50,926 bases of DNA from Terriglobia bacterium (GCA_020073345.1 JAIQFI010000045.1:1-50926), one strand, 5' to 3'; counted from the stretch's first letter, positions 34,244 through 43,845 are shown. Translations and numbers: made by a program. Notes: generated by a model not told the origin, from the letters alone.

Positions 34244-34762
34244 TCATATTCCTAAACGCCAACTGCCGATCGCAAGCCGCCTCGATATTCGAAACTGCTT
34301 TGGAATCACGCCTATGCTTAGGTATCTATCATAAGCATTATCAGGCAACGTCGCAATAGTGCCGACAAGTCCCCTGCAGGTCTTTGCGCCGCACTTGCAC
34401 AGGCATGACATTTTCCACCACAAATATATGCCTCTGGCGTTCAGCGAATAATCAAAAGTAAGTTCTTCCCCTGCCTCGATAGTGCGGATCGCATGCAGGT
34501 CCAGCAGATTCCTGAAGCCACAATTCGGATCGCAACTATGATTGAAGGCCAACGAAAAGGAGTCTAGTATGAGAAAGTGAAAAAAGTCCAGCTCAAGCGG
34601 ATCGTCGATTGAGCGGAATTTTCCGGAGAACCATCTCCAGCACAGCGTTGGCATGGAAATCTGCTCCCCAGACATCGTGTGGACAAGTGAGCCCACCTCA
34701 ATTCTTGAATCGGTGATGATGCCTTCTCTATCAATACGAGAAATCGTTTTGCGGATAGCCAT
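34244..34762 (-). CDS. small SET-domain protein (lysine methyltransferase-like)
   Basis: About 172 aa from the ATG at 34762, which has GGAGG 5 bases upstream; the frame open to 34816 is not needed. The SET signature is clear: FNHSCDPNC (residues 73-81), AGEELTFDYS (97-106) and a post-SET cysteine cluster at C120, C122, C124 and C129 (CLCKCGAKTC). These bind S-adenosylmethionine and form the lysine channel. The N-terminal SET strand is short. The last about 12 residues (SWRLGI) look like readthrough into non-coding DNA. Bacterial SET proteins of this size are known but their substrates are mostly undefined. It follows a truncated kinase gene by 66 bases on the same strand. Confidence 0.85.
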   Translation of the reverse strand: MAIRKTISRIDREGIITDSRIEVGSLVHTMSGEQISMPTLCWRWFSGKFRSIDDPLELDFFHFLILDSFSLAFNHSCDPNCGFRNLLDLHAIRTIEAGEELTFDYSLNARGIYLWWKMSCLCKCGAKTCRGLVGTIATLPDNAYDRYLSIGVIPKQFRISRRLAIGSWRLGI

Positions 34763-34828
34763 TTGCACCTCCGGCACATCGGTGTTGGGCCCGGGCCCGC
34801 TGAACGGCCTCCGCATAGATTTTCGATG

Positions 34829-35203
34829 TCATTGTAGAGGCGCGCAATTTCCGCAACACGAATGCGCAGTTGAATCATGAGCTGAAGTAGATTGGCGGTT
34901 TCTTCGATGGGACCAGCCGTCCTGCTCGATGAGAGCGAGCACCAACCCGCGCGCATCTTCGGAGTCAACGATTCCCTGAAGGTGTCCGATAAGGGGGTGA
35001 TCGAGCGAGGCGAGAACTTTGGCCTCCCGCTCAAACCGTGCCAGCCGTTCCGGATCGTGCGCGAGCACTTGCGGAAGAACCTTGATCGCCACGTCGCGAT
35101 CGAGCTTGGTGTCCGTCGCACGATACACCTCGCCCATCCCACCCTGACCGAGCAGGGAGATAACTTGGTAGTGACCGAGTTTGTCGCCGATGGAAAGCGG
35201 CAT
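34829..35203 (-). pseudogene. serine/threonine kinase N-lobe fragment
   Basis: The ATG at 35203 opens MPLSIGDKLG, LLGQGGMGEVYRA, VAIKVLP and RFEREAKVLASLDHP, a normal N-lobe. The conserved DSEDARGLVLALIE is the last recognisable kinase phrase (about residues 81-94). After that the frame breaks into unrelated Ser/His/Arg sequence and stops, with no HRD or DFG motif. The gene is therefore truncated by a frameshift near 34920 plus deletion. If still expressed, it would yield only an ATP-binding lobe. Confidence 0.75.
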
Positions 35204-35387
35204 GTGACTGATTTAGCTTAATACACAGTCAAGAAGCAGGTAGCGCCTGTGTTACGGCGCATGCGGAAGTTTGTTTCTGCCAACCGGCTCGTCTGGGACC
35301 AGATCTGGGTTATGATGGCTTGTCCAATTTCGGCGAAGCTGGTAGTTGAGGATGCGGCCAAGCGCTCGCAGGAATAAGGGAGAGCTA

Positions 35388-35783
35388 ATGACGAGAGTTC
35401 TGCTGCTAGGCCTCGATCCAGAGACTGTGGATTTTTCTGACCCTGCTTTGCCACCAGGCATGACTGCTGAGAAGGTTCATGCCGGCATTGCGGTGGCGCA
35501 GAGGCAATTTGCGGAACGCGGATGGGAGGGCGACGTTGGTTTGATCCGGCCTGATGAAACGGCTGGGCCGGCAGTGGAGCGTCTGTTAGCGTCGAAGAGC
35601 TACGATTGTGTAGTAATCGGAGCTGGCGTGCGCTTGCCACCCCGTTGCCTCGCATTATTCGAAGTCGTCATCAATTCGATTCGTAAGGCTGCCCCAGGCG
35701 CGGCGATTGCCTTCAATACACGACCCGACGATAGCGCCGATGCTGCCGCCCGATGGTTGGCGGCTGGGAGCCGGGCTATATAG
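35388..35783 (+). CDS. conserved hypothetical protein, Rossmann-like
   Basis: 131 aa from the ATG at 35388, with AGGGAGAG about 6 bases upstream. The pattern TRVLLLGLDPETVDF, then YDCVVIGAGVRLPP and IRKAAPGAAIAFNTRP suggests alternating strands and helices of a small response-regulator or Rossmann-like fold. It lacks the phosphoacceptor Asp pattern of a receiver. No signal peptide. I recall similar proteins (GLDPETVDFSDPALPPGM) as uncharacterised in Acidobacteria and other soil bacteria, but cannot name a function. It precedes the large secreted glycosidase-like gene by about 285 bases without an obvious link. Confidence 0.7.
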   Translation: MTRVLLLGLDPETVDFSDPALPPGMTAEKVHAGIAVAQRQFAERGWEGDVGLIRPDETAGPAVERLLASKSYDCVVIGAGVRLPPRCLALFEVVINSIRKAAPGAAIAFNTRPDDSADAAARWLAAGSRAI

Positions 35784-36067
35784 TCCAGCGTCCAACAAAA
35801 CCAGTGGTTTTCCCCACGCGCGTGGGGATGGTCCGTACTCCCTCAGGCGCCAGTAGTCCGTTATCTGCCGCCTCCGCGGCCAACTTGCGAATGGCTGACA
35901 TTCGGACGATTATCGACGAGGATCCGAGGCCGCGGGCGTCTAGCGATACCCGCCAGGCGCTGACGGTGGCCTTGGCGAAGCCGGGCCGGGGCGCCTGCTG
36001 GAACCATACCAGGCAACGGTTCATTGCTGCTCAGCGGGTTCGCCTGCCTGATCCACGAATATCCACA

Positions 36068-37972
36068 ATGCGTATCTCGCTGGGGCCGATCAAGACAGTC
36101 ATTCTCGTAATCCTAAGCCTGGTGGCTCTCCCCCTGCGCGCGCAAACCCAACCGCCGACTGCGTTTATGACCATCCAGGTCCAGGTTCCCTCCAACACGC
36201 CTGCCGGCGACACGATTTGGGTGTTCGGTGGCCAGTTCTTTAACATCTTCAGTCCCCGTGTGCCGATGAGCCGCGTCCCGGCGACATCGAACACGTGGCA
36301 GGCCACGATATCCGCGCCGGCAGGAACGATTTTCCGTTACTACTTTGCCCGGAACAGCGATTACAGCAAGCTCGAATCCTATGCGCCATTCTGGCCACAA
36401 GGATATTCGATCGGCCCCGGGTTGTATCAACAGCAATCCCCGCTCAGGGAATTGCTGGTGACGAATGGTACGACCATCCGCGAGACCGTCGCCGCATGGG
36501 CCGATACACCGCCGCTCCAGGGTTCGACTGGGACGATCGCAGGGGCGATCACGGACAAGGCGGGCAATCCGCTGACAGGACTCTGGATTTCAGCCGGTCC
36601 ACACCAGACCTTTTCAGATGCCGACGGAAATTATCAAATGCAGGGGGTACCCGCGGGTCCCTGCACAATCACGGTGCGATCTGAAAATGGCGAATACGGC
36701 GCCGTGAATCTAAGCGTGAACATCGCAGCAAACGGGACCACCACGCAGAACATCACGGTCACCGCTCAGCCGATGTCTTCCGTAACGTTCAACGTCACCG
36801 TGCCGGCGACTACCCCAGCGGGCGCCGTTCCGCATCTGTTCGGGGACACGTACCGGCTCGGCATGGTCGAGATCGCGGCGCAGTCGCCGGATACAACTCG
36901 TTACGCTGACATGGCTCCTGTGGCTGGACAGCAGTGGAGTTACACCGCTCAACTGGGGAACGGCACCTGCGTCAATTACCTGTACACACTTGGGGACAAC
37001 ATCTTCAATTTTGAGAACCAGCAGTCGGTCATCGTTACCCGGGCGCTGTGCGTGAACGGGCCAACCACTGTGAATGACACAGTGGCCGCCTGGAGGTCCC
37101 CGACACAGGTAGCCGTCACGCTGACAGCTACTTCGCCAACAGGGGCCGAAGATACGCTTTACGTGGCCGCGGATACCGGCTTCGGAAGTACGTCCGTGAA
37201 GATGTGGCCAACGGGTCCGGGTACGGCGACCTATACCCTCTATGTCAACCGCAACACGACGTTGAAGTACCGCTACTTCCGGAACACTGATCTCGAAACC
37301 GGCGTGGAAATCATCGGCAAGGATTCGGATCCTCCGCCGTACCGCTCCGTTACGGTCGGATCCAGCGACCTGACGATCAACGATACGATCCATGCATGGC
37401 GTAACCAGATGCTCGAGCCGGCGCTTACATCCGCTACTTCGGGCATCACAGGGACTGTTGCCCCTCGTGCAGAACCGTTTCAAACGGGGATTTTCATCGT
37501 GGATTATTGGCGAGCGAGCTGGATGCCGCTGGTAGCTCCGACCATGTCCCGGATCAAGAGTATTAACGCCCGATGGGCCATGATCGCCGTGCCCTGGATT
37601 CCCACGATCGTCGATCCTCCCCAGTTCGAATTCGCCTTTGATGACTTTCCACCGCAGGACCTGATCGTGAATATCCGGGCGGCGAAGGCGGCTGGTCTGC
37701 ATGTTGCTTTGAGGTTGGAAGTGTTCCCGACTCCTTTTTCTCCCACCCAGGGCAACGCGTCATTGGATGCGCTCTTTCAGCAGATCCACTCGTTCTCGCT
37801 GTATTCGCCAATATCGCAAAGCAGGAAGGCGTGGAGATGCTCGTCCTGGAAAGCATGCCCTGGAACGACGGCGACCTCAGGGACGTTGATGGGGCCACCA
37901 GAGCTTACATCAACGCCAAATGGAAGGCTGTTATCGCGGCAATTCGCGCCAGTGGATATACCGGTAAGTTGA
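36068..37972 (+). CDS. secreted modular glycosidase-like protein, 5' part (frameshifted)
   Basis: 635 codons. Signal peptide to about residue 25 (ALPLRAQ). Then a CBM20-like starch-binding module (about 34-140, IFRYYFARNSDYSK), a carboxypeptidase-regulatory-like beta module (about 155-215, GAITDKAGNPLTG), and two more CBM20-like modules (about 230-340, 340-440; LKYRYFRNTDLETG). All the CBM-like modules end in a DTVAAWR-type phrase. From about residue 455 a TIM-barrel begins (FIVDYWRASWMPL, ARWAMIAVPWIPT, HVALRLEVFP). The frame leaves the family near 37800, where one lost base would restore continuity with the next ORF. The protein would be extracellular and bind alpha-glucan-like polymers. 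Confidence 0.8.
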   Translation: MRISLGPIKTVILVILSLVALPLRAQTQPPTAFMTIQVQVPSNTPAGDTIWVFGGQFFNIFSPRVPMSRVPATSNTWQATISAPAGTIFRYYFARNSDYSKLESYAPFWPQGYSIGPGLYQQQSPLRELLVTNGTTIRETVAAWADTPPLQGSTGTIAGAITDKAGNPLTGLWISAGPHQTFSDADGNYQMQGVPAGPCTITVRSENGEYGAVNLSVNIAANGTTTQNITVTAQPMSSVTFNVTVPATTPAGAVPHLFGDTYRLGMVEIAAQSPDTTRYADMAPVAGQQWSYTAQLGNGTCVNYLYTLGDNIFNFENQQSVIVTRALCVNGPTTVNDTVAAWRSPTQVAVTLTATSPTGAEDTLYVAADTGFGSTSVKMWPTGPGTATYTLYVNRNTTLKYRYFRNTDLETGVEIIGKDSDPPPYRSVTVGSSDLTINDTIHAWRNQMLEPALTSATSGITGTVAPRAEPFQTGIFIVDYWRASWMPLVAPTMSRIKSINARWAMIAVPWIPTIVDPPQFEFAFDDFPPQDLIVNIRAAKAAGLHVALRLEVFPTPFSPTQGNASLDALFQQIHSFSLYSPISQSRKAWRCSSWKACPGTTATSGTLMGPPELTSTPNGRLLSRQFAPVDIPVS

Positions 37973-40086
37973 CGACGGCCAGTCTCCTCAATTATCCGGA
38001 GTTCGACTGGTACGGAGATCTCGATTACCTCGGCGAAAGCTGGTGGTTTCAGCCGGTGGCGACTTCAGACAGCGACACAGTTCAGAGCGTGTACGACCAG
38101 ACCATAAAGCTGTTGAACAGCTGGTACCTTCCCGCCGTAAACCGCTTTCATAAGCCCTTGATTTTTGTCCAGGTCGAATACTATTCGGCGCACACGTCTG
38201 CTCTGCAAACGTACTCCTTTGGGCCGCAAATCAGTCAGGGGAATGCTGCGGATCCGTCCGTCCCGAGCGATTATGACGAGCAGGGCCGCATGTATCAGGC
38301 CGTGCTTCTCGCATTTGCCGCAACGCCCTGGGTACAAGGCTCCTACTCTTTCGGTTACGAGTATTACAACCTGGATAGCAAGGGCTACAGCATCCGAGGC
38401 AAGACGGCCGAACAGATCACCAGCCAGATTTATCAGCAAATCAATAATCCGGGATGTAGCTACTCGTTGAACTATTCCGGTCTTGCGTTCGCGGCACAAG
38501 GGGGGACGGGTACGATTACGATCACCACCGGGACGGGCTGTACGTGGTCGGTGGGTGCACTTCCAGCTGGCGTTATGTTAACCAGCGCCGGTTCGGGTGT
38601 CGGCACCGGCAGCATCACTTTTCAGGTTTCCCCAAACGCCGGCGGAAGTGTTTCCAGCTCCTTCACGATCGCTGATCAAACTTTCACCATCGAGCAGTCC
38701 GCCACTTCGATCGCGGGTTTAACGGCAGCGGGATCGTTGGGTCAGGTGGCCTCTGAGGGAACTTGGGTCTTCAGCCTGATAGGCATCAACCTGGGAGCTT
38801 CCTCCGCCACGGCGCGATTCAGTTTTGCCGATAACAACGGCAATCCGCTGATGCTGCCGCTGACGTTTCCGCAATTGCCTCCGGCCGCGGGTCCGGAGTT
38901 GGCGTCTACTTTGGATCGCACGCTGAGTCCGAACGCGCAGGTGGTGATGGAAAGCACGGGCCCCGACAGTGTGCCCCCGCTGGTCGGGTCGGGGCAACTG
39001 CAGAGCAACGGAAACGTGAGCGGGTTCGGGATCTTCTCCAATCCGAAGCAGAGCTGGAACGCGGTGGTGCCGCTGGAGACACGCAACGCGAGTAGATATG
39101 TCCTGGCGTTCGACAATTCCGCGCCGCTGACGACGGGAGTGGCGGTCGCGAGTCTCGCGGCACAGGCGCAGAACGTGACGGCGATCGTCAAGGACGATAA
39201 GGGAGTGCAAATCGGCAGCAATGCGACGATCTCACTGAGCGCGATGGGGCACACGTCGTTCATGCTGAATAATCCGCCGCCGGGATTTCCGGCGACTGCC
39301 GGCAAGCGTGGAACCATCGAGTTCGATACGACTCCGGGAGGCCAGCTCAGCGTGCTGGGTCTGCGCGCCAACGGTCCGGCGCTGACGACGCTTCCTGTGC
39401 TTGCGAACGTTGGCACCTCTGGCGGCTCCATCACGCACGTGGCGTATAACGGCGGCTGGACCAGCGTGTTTTACATCGTCAATACCGGCAATGCATCGGC
39501 GCAGTTCACCCTGAGCTTCTTCGATGAGAATGGCGTTGCGCTTCCTGTGCCGCTGCTGCTGCCGGAAAATGGGACTAACACCACGACAGCGGCATTAACG
39601 CAAACCCTGGCGGCTGGGGCGATGCTGGTGGTGAACACCCAGGCCGAGGACGCGCAATCATTGGTGATCGGCTCGGCGCAGTTGACGACCACTGGTAATA
39701 TCAGCGGGTTTGAAATCTTCCGGTGGACATCATTTGGCCAGGAAGCCTCGGTGCCGGTGGAAACGAGGACGCCGGGAAGCTTCGTGCTGGTGTTCGACGA
39801 TACGAATGGTCTGACCACCGGTGTGGCGCTGGCGAATCTGATCGCTACGGCAGCGAATGTGACGGTGCGAATATACGATGACGCGGGCACACTGTTGCAA
39901 ACCACGGCGATCAACCTGGGGAGCCGCGGGCACACGTCGTTCATGCTGCCGGCCAACTATGCCGCGACAGCGAACAAGCGTGGCATGGTGGAGTTCGTCC
40001 TGCCGCCAGGCGCCAAGATCAGCGTCATCGGGCTGAGAGCCAAGAACGATGGCACGCTCACGACAATACCGGTGCTCACAAAATAA
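37831..40086 (+). CDS. secreted modular glycosidase-like protein, 3' part (frameshifted)
   Basis: 751 codons. It continues the TIM-barrel: VEMLVLESMPWND, then KWKAVIAAIRASGYTGKLT, LDYLGESWWFQPV and KPLIFVQVEYYSAH, with candidate acid residues in VLESMPW and VQVEYY; the style recalls GH113-type barrels. A BACON-like module follows (about 215-290; GCTWSVGALPAG, ITFQVSPNAGG). Then come two copies of a about 220-residue beta module, each with GTSFML-like HTSFML, GLRA[N/K] and TTLPV/TTIPV endings. The frame upstream of GTG 37831 reads FANIAKQEGVE, proof that the reading frame was once joined to the previous ORF. Alone it has no signal peptide, so it is probably not exported. Confidence 0.75.
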   Translation: MEMLVLESMPWNDGDLRDVDGATRAYINAKWKAVIAAIRASGYTGKLTTASLLNYPEFDWYGDLDYLGESWWFQPVATSDSDTVQSVYDQTIKLLNSWYLPAVNRFHKPLIFVQVEYYSAHTSALQTYSFGPQISQGNAADPSVPSDYDEQGRMYQAVLLAFAATPWVQGSYSFGYEYYNLDSKGYSIRGKTAEQITSQIYQQINNPGCSYSLNYSGLAFAAQGGTGTITITTGTGCTWSVGALPAGVMLTSAGSGVGTGSITFQVSPNAGGSVSSSFTIADQTFTIEQSATSIAGLTAAGSLGQVASEGTWVFSLIGINLGASSATARFSFADNNGNPLMLPLTFPQLPPAAGPELASTLDRTLSPNAQVVMESTGPDSVPPLVGSGQLQSNGNVSGFGIFSNPKQSWNAVVPLETRNASRYVLAFDNSAPLTTGVAVASLAAQAQNVTAIVKDDKGVQIGSNATISLSAMGHTSFMLNNPPPGFPATAGKRGTIEFDTTPGGQLSVLGLRANGPALTTLPVLANVGTSGGSITHVAYNGGWTSVFYIVNTGNASAQFTLSFFDENGVALPVPLLLPENGTNTTTAALTQTLAAGAMLVVNTQAEDAQSLVIGSAQLTTTGNISGFEIFRWTSFGQEASVPVETRTPGSFVLVFDDTNGLTTGVALANLIATAANVTVRIYDDAGTLLQTTAINLGSRGHTSFMLPANYAATANKRGMVEFVLPPGAKISVIGLRAKNDGTLTTIPVLTK

Positions 40087-40256
40087 CCGCCCCCTCCTGA
40101 CTAGTGCAGCTGACCGGAATAGTGTCTCTGAGGCCTATGCCGAAATGGGCGCTCGCGCCCGTTCCATGGCTGGCTGATTGCGGGCGAACCAAACGGCGTC
40201 TAACCTATTGTTCGGAAACCTCATCTTTTCGATACCGGCGTGGTCGTACTTATGGG

Positions 40257-40466
40257 TCACACCTTCGCAGAAGCAGCTGTCTTGCTTTCCAGCGGCACTT
40301 GGCACGACACAATCTCCTCCTCGGCCGTGCCGTCCGGGTGAGTGCGCGTATTCTTGATCGATTTCAGCCAGCCGCAAACCATGCGATGCGCCTCTTCCTT
40401 CGGAAATCCGTGCTTCTCGTGCATTTGGTCCGTGAGGTATGAACACCATCGATCCGTTCGATTCAT
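40257..40466 (-). CDS. small hypothetical protein, 69 aa
   Basis: 69 aa starting MNRTDRWCSYLTDQM. The ATG at 40466 overlaps the TGA of the upstream small gene (ATGA, 40463-40466), and AAGGAG lies about 12 bases before it. Helical, with FPKEEAHRMVCGWLKSIK, and a Thr/Glu-rich end. No signal or membrane helix. I do not recognise it; the coupling to a Cys-rich partner is the main support that it is real. Confidence 0.55.
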   Translation of the reverse strand: MNRTDRWCSYLTDQMHEKHGFPKEEAHRMVCGWLKSIKNTRTHPDGTAEEEIVSCQVPLESKTAASAKV

Positions 40467-40666
40467 GGCTGTAATCGCTCCTTTGCCAACGATTCCTGGC
40501 GGTATTCGGACAGCAAAAAGTAGCCCGGGTGGTCTGATCCGCACACCGAACATTGACCCCACATGGGACAGTGCTCGCAATACAAATTCGGGCTGCCCCT
40601 GTCCAGCGATCCCTCCGCTGGTTCCAAGAGCGTCGGGGCTGGCGTTTCGGGATTGACCTGCAGCAT
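40463..40666 (-). CDS. small Cys-rich (CxxC-x5-CxxC) protein, 67 aa
   Basis: 67 aa from the ATG at 40666 (MLQVNPETPAPT), with GAGAAGAG upstream. A compact zinc-ribbon-like motif, CEHCPMWGQCSVC, sits mid-protein, followed by HPGYFLLSEY. It is translationally coupled to the 69-aa gene downstream. Zinc or iron binding is inferred from the four cysteines. No family recognised. Confidence 0.55.
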   Translation of the reverse strand: MLQVNPETPAPTLLEPAEGSLDRGSPNLYCEHCPMWGQCSVCGSDHPGYFLLSEYRQESLAKERLQP

Positions 40667-40843
40667 TCGCTCTTCTCGCAATAGCACTGCCTGGCCCGAG
40701 GGACCGCTCTCTTCGGAGCGTTATCTCTCGGGCCTTATATCGCTGTCCTCCGATAGCCCAAAGTATCAGGGATTGGGGGGCTGGGATAACTGGATGAAGT
40801 ACTAGGTAGTTTTAATGTGCGCGATCCGCGAAAGCTTTAGAAA

Positions 40844-41473
40844 CTACACCAGACCCTGTTCAATCGCGTGTTTGGTCAATTCGGCGGTGCTGCGTAAGCC
40901 CAGCTTTCTCTTGATGTTATCCCGATGGAAGGCGACCGTCTTGATGGAGATGTTCAGCACGTGGGCGATCTCTTTCGCCGCGCGGCCCTCGGCGATGAGT
41001 TGCAAAGTCTCCCACTCCCGCGTGCTGAGATGGAGACTGGCTGCGGCACGCGCGGGATCGGTGAAGCGCTCCAACGGTTCGGTCGCAAGACTCGGAGTTA
41101 CATAGATCCCGCCATCCATGACGGTTTGGATGGCGCCAAGAAGCTCTTCACGCGCCGCGGACTTCAGCACATATCCCGTTGCCCCGGCGTTGAGCGCAGC
41201 TTCCAGATACGCGGGATTGACGTGCATCGTGACGAACAGGAGTTTCACATCGGGTAGACTCTTCTTGATTTGGAGGGCGGCGTCGATGCCGTTCAGCAAC
41301 GGCATCGTGATATCCAGGATGATCAGGTCCGGTTTCAAGCGAGGCGCCGCGTCCACCAGGGTCCGCCCGTCCGTCACTGTCCCGACGATTTTCAGATGCA
41401 GTTCAAGAAAGGCCCGCAGGCCTTCGAGCGTGAGCGGATGGTCGTCGGCCAACAGGACTCGAGTGTGTTTCAT
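40844..41473 (-). CDS. NarL/FixJ-type response regulator
   Basis: 209 aa. The receiver domain (about 1-125) starts TRVLLADDHPLTLEGLR; the phosphoacceptor Asp is in DLIILDITMP (residue 54), with the Thr of FVTMH and Lys of YVLKSA completing the site. The LuxR-type helix-turn-helix at the C-terminus reads LSTREWETLQLIAEGRAAKEIA, then ISIKTVAFHRDNIKRKL. It overlaps the histidine kinase stop by ATGA (41470-41473), so kinase and regulator are made together. Targets unknown; the neighbouring protease genes or the small pair are candidates by position only. Confidence 0.95.
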   Translation of the reverse strand: MKHTRVLLADDHPLTLEGLRAFLELHLKIVGTVTDGRTLVDAAPRLKPDLIILDITMPLLNGIDAALQIKKSLPDVKLLFVTMHVNPAYLEAALNAGATGYVLKSAAREELLGAIQTVMDGGIYVTPSLATEPLERFTDPARAAASLHLSTREWETLQLIAEGRAAKEIAHVLNISIKTVAFHRDNIKRKLGLRSTAELTKHAIEQGLV

Positions 41474-43845
41474 GCGCTTGCCGCGTCCAGCGGAACTTCC
41501 AGGACAATCCGGGTCCCGCGACCCGGCTGCGAGGCGATGGACAGTTTCCCATTTGCCAGTCGCGCGCGTTCCTGCATGCCGATCAATCCGAGGCCTCCCT
41601 TGCCCCTGATGGCTTCGGGGTCGAATCCGGCTCCGTCGTCTGCGACAGTCAACCCGACCACCCCATCCTGTAACGCCAAAACAACGGAGACGTTTTTCGC
41701 GCTGGCATGTTTCACGATATTCTGCAGACTTTCCTGGGCGACACGATAGACACAGGAGGCCACCTCTCTGGGCAGCGCAGCCGCCGGGACGTTGCCGGTA
41801 AACGCTAGCTCCACCTTCGTGGGCGGCGCCGATAGATCATTGCAGAGGCTCCGCAGGCAAGCCGCCAGACCCAAGTCATCGAGGACGGAGGGGTGTAATG
41901 CGTAAGCGATATGACGGGTCTCCGCCGACGCTTTGACCACGCGTGCCTGCAGTGTTTTCAGGCGGCTCCGCGTGTCCTCAGGAGGCGGAGAATCGGCGAC
42001 TAGCCCGCCAATGTCGAAGGCCAAGGAAGCCAGTTGCTGGCAGATTGTGTCGTGCAACTCGCGGGACACCCTCCGGCGCTCCTCTTCCTGGGCCCTCAGG
42101 AGACCGCCGGCCAAAGCCTGGACTTCCTTTGCATGCGTCTGTTCTGCCTGCTCCAGCCGCTTCCGTACGGTGATGTCATTGACGAAGGCGACGGCGAGCT
42201 TCCCCGCATTCGTCTCGATGGCACTCAAGCTAACTTCGAGCGGAAAGGTGGTGCCGTCCTTCCGCAGACCTTCGAGATCGAGGCCGACTCCCATGGGCCG
42301 GTTGTGCGGGTTGGAAAAATACCCTTCGCGGCGTATGGCGTGCTTTGCCCGAAGGCCGTGCGGAATCAGAATTTCGATCGCTTGCCCCAGTAACTCTCCT
42401 CTGATGTAACCGAACATGTCTTCCGTCATTCGATTTGCGATTACGATTAAACCCTCGGAGTCCACAGCCACGATCGCTTGGGCAGCGGTTTCGAGAAGTG
42501 CGCGAGTGGTGGCTTCGGACTCCCGCAGCATGTCTTCGGTTTGCTTGCGTCGAGTAATGTCTTCCGAAAAGATCAGAATCCCCTTTGGCAGTCCCTCGAT
42601 GCTTCCCCAGGGGCGGATTTCCCAGTGAAGCCAAATCGTGCCTCCGTCGGCGCGCTCCCACCTGTCCTCTTCAGCGTGCAAAGTCTCTCCGGCTAGCCCG
42701 CGTCGATGGATTTGCCTCCAACGTTCCGGGAGATCCGGGACAATTTCATAATGCGAGCGCCCGAGGATCTGCGAGCTTTGGAGCGAGTAATCCGCGCACC
42801 ACCGGTCGCTCAACTGCAGGTACCTCATATCACGATCCAGCATCGCTACGGCGGCTGGTACGTGCTTAACGAATATGTTGAGCAACTCCTCCCGGGCCCG
42901 AAGTGAAGCTGAAGCGTTGCTTCTTTCGGAATCGATCGAATTCAGACGCTTTCCAGCGATCCACGTCAAACAGACGAAAACCAAGACATTTGCCGTGGCA
43001 AGAATGGCAAGACCAAAAGCCGACCCGAGCATCTCTCTCAATTCCGCTTTCCACGTTAGCCACCCTAATGACACAGGTATTAGCACAGCGGCAAGAAGCA
43101 GGCGTCGCACTAAGACGCCACCAATATAGTCGCTCACTACTACGGACATGAGACCGCCGTCAGGTCGGGAAAAGATCATCGAAAGCGACAAGATGAGCAG
43201 ACTGGATGAAGTATGTACTGCCATGCCCGTGTAGAATGCTATGCCAGCGAAATTGTCGATGCCATAGAGATATCCGATGAGATTGGACAGGCAAAGGCTT
43301 GCCGCTCCAAAAGCCAGCAAGTGGTACCAAGTCCGCGCACGCGGCCGATTCCTCAGCCAGAGTGCGCATCCAAGGAGAAAAAAACTGATAGCGGTGATAA
43401 AGGCCATGCGCCCAGGGGCAGTCACTAGAACCCGAGGAGTGCGATCAGTTATAAGAAGCTCATCGATGCCCAAGCTCCTTCCCGATATATCTTCCATGAG
43501 CGTCGCTAATGACATCAGGATCAGGAGCGTGGCGCACACTGGCACCAAACGCCGAGCTAGCGTGTGGAAGCTGCCGTCCAGGAGGATGCCAGCCGCGGCC
43601 AACATCAGGCCACATGCCGTATTGGCCTTCATGGATGCAGCGCCCGGTATAATACTGCGAACCGCTGAGAAATCGAAAATCCAACCGCCGCACAGTACCA
43701 GGAGACCGACTGCACCCGCTACCAGAGCGAGCACCCGGGAGGCTGAGCGCATTCTGGCACACCGTCGAACCTCAGTGGCTGAACCGCCGATGCTGCAGTC
43801 AAGCTCCGAAGCTAATTGATCACTATTCAGTGTTACAGTCGGCAT
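41470..43845 (-). CDS. membrane PAS-domain sensor histidine kinase (NarX/HisKA_3 type)
   Basis: 791 aa from the ATG at 43845; 43878 is an alternative and neither has a strong ribosome site. The N-terminal half has about eight or nine membrane helices in a MASE-like sensor region. Two PAS domains follow: FVKHVPAAVAMLDRDMRYLQ with its PAC end, and LLETAAQAIVAVDSEGLIVIAN with FPLEVSLSAIE. The HisKA_3 phosphoacceptor is RRRVSRELHDTICQQLASLA, and the ATPase has VADDGAGFDP and GLGLIGMQERA. It transfers phosphate to the coupled response regulator. The signal is unknown; the membrane region has no Cys or His ligand pattern that I can read. Confidence 0.93.
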   Translation of the reverse strand: MPTVTLNSDQLASELDCSIGGSATEVRRCARMRSASRVLALVAGAVGLLVLCGGWIFDFSAVRSIIPGAASMKANTACGLMLAAAGILLDGSFHTLARRLVPVCATLLILMSLATLMEDISGRSLGIDELLITDRTPRVLVTAPGRMAFITAISFFLLGCALWLRNRPRARTWYHLLAFGAASLCLSNLIGYLYGIDNFAGIAFYTGMAVHTSSSLLILSLSMIFSRPDGGLMSVVVSDYIGGVLVRRLLLAAVLIPVSLGWLTWKAELREMLGSAFGLAILATANVLVFVCLTWIAGKRLNSIDSERSNASASLRAREELLNIFVKHVPAAVAMLDRDMRYLQLSDRWCADYSLQSSQILGRSHYEIVPDLPERWRQIHRRGLAGETLHAEEDRWERADGGTIWLHWEIRPWGSIEGLPKGILIFSEDITRRKQTEDMLRESEATTRALLETAAQAIVAVDSEGLIVIANRMTEDMFGYIRGELLGQAIEILIPHGLRAKHAIRREGYFSNPHNRPMGVGLDLEGLRKDGTTFPLEVSLSAIETNAGKLAVAFVNDITVRKRLEQAEQTHAKEVQALAGGLLRAQEEERRRVSRELHDTICQQLASLAFDIGGLVADSPPPEDTRSRLKTLQARVVKASAETRHIAYALHPSVLDDLGLAACLRSLCNDLSAPPTKVELAFTGNVPAAALPREVASCVYRVAQESLQNIVKHASAKNVSVVLALQDGVVGLTVADDGAGFDPEAIRGKGGLGLIGMQERARLANGKLSIASQPGRGTRIVLEVPLDAASA

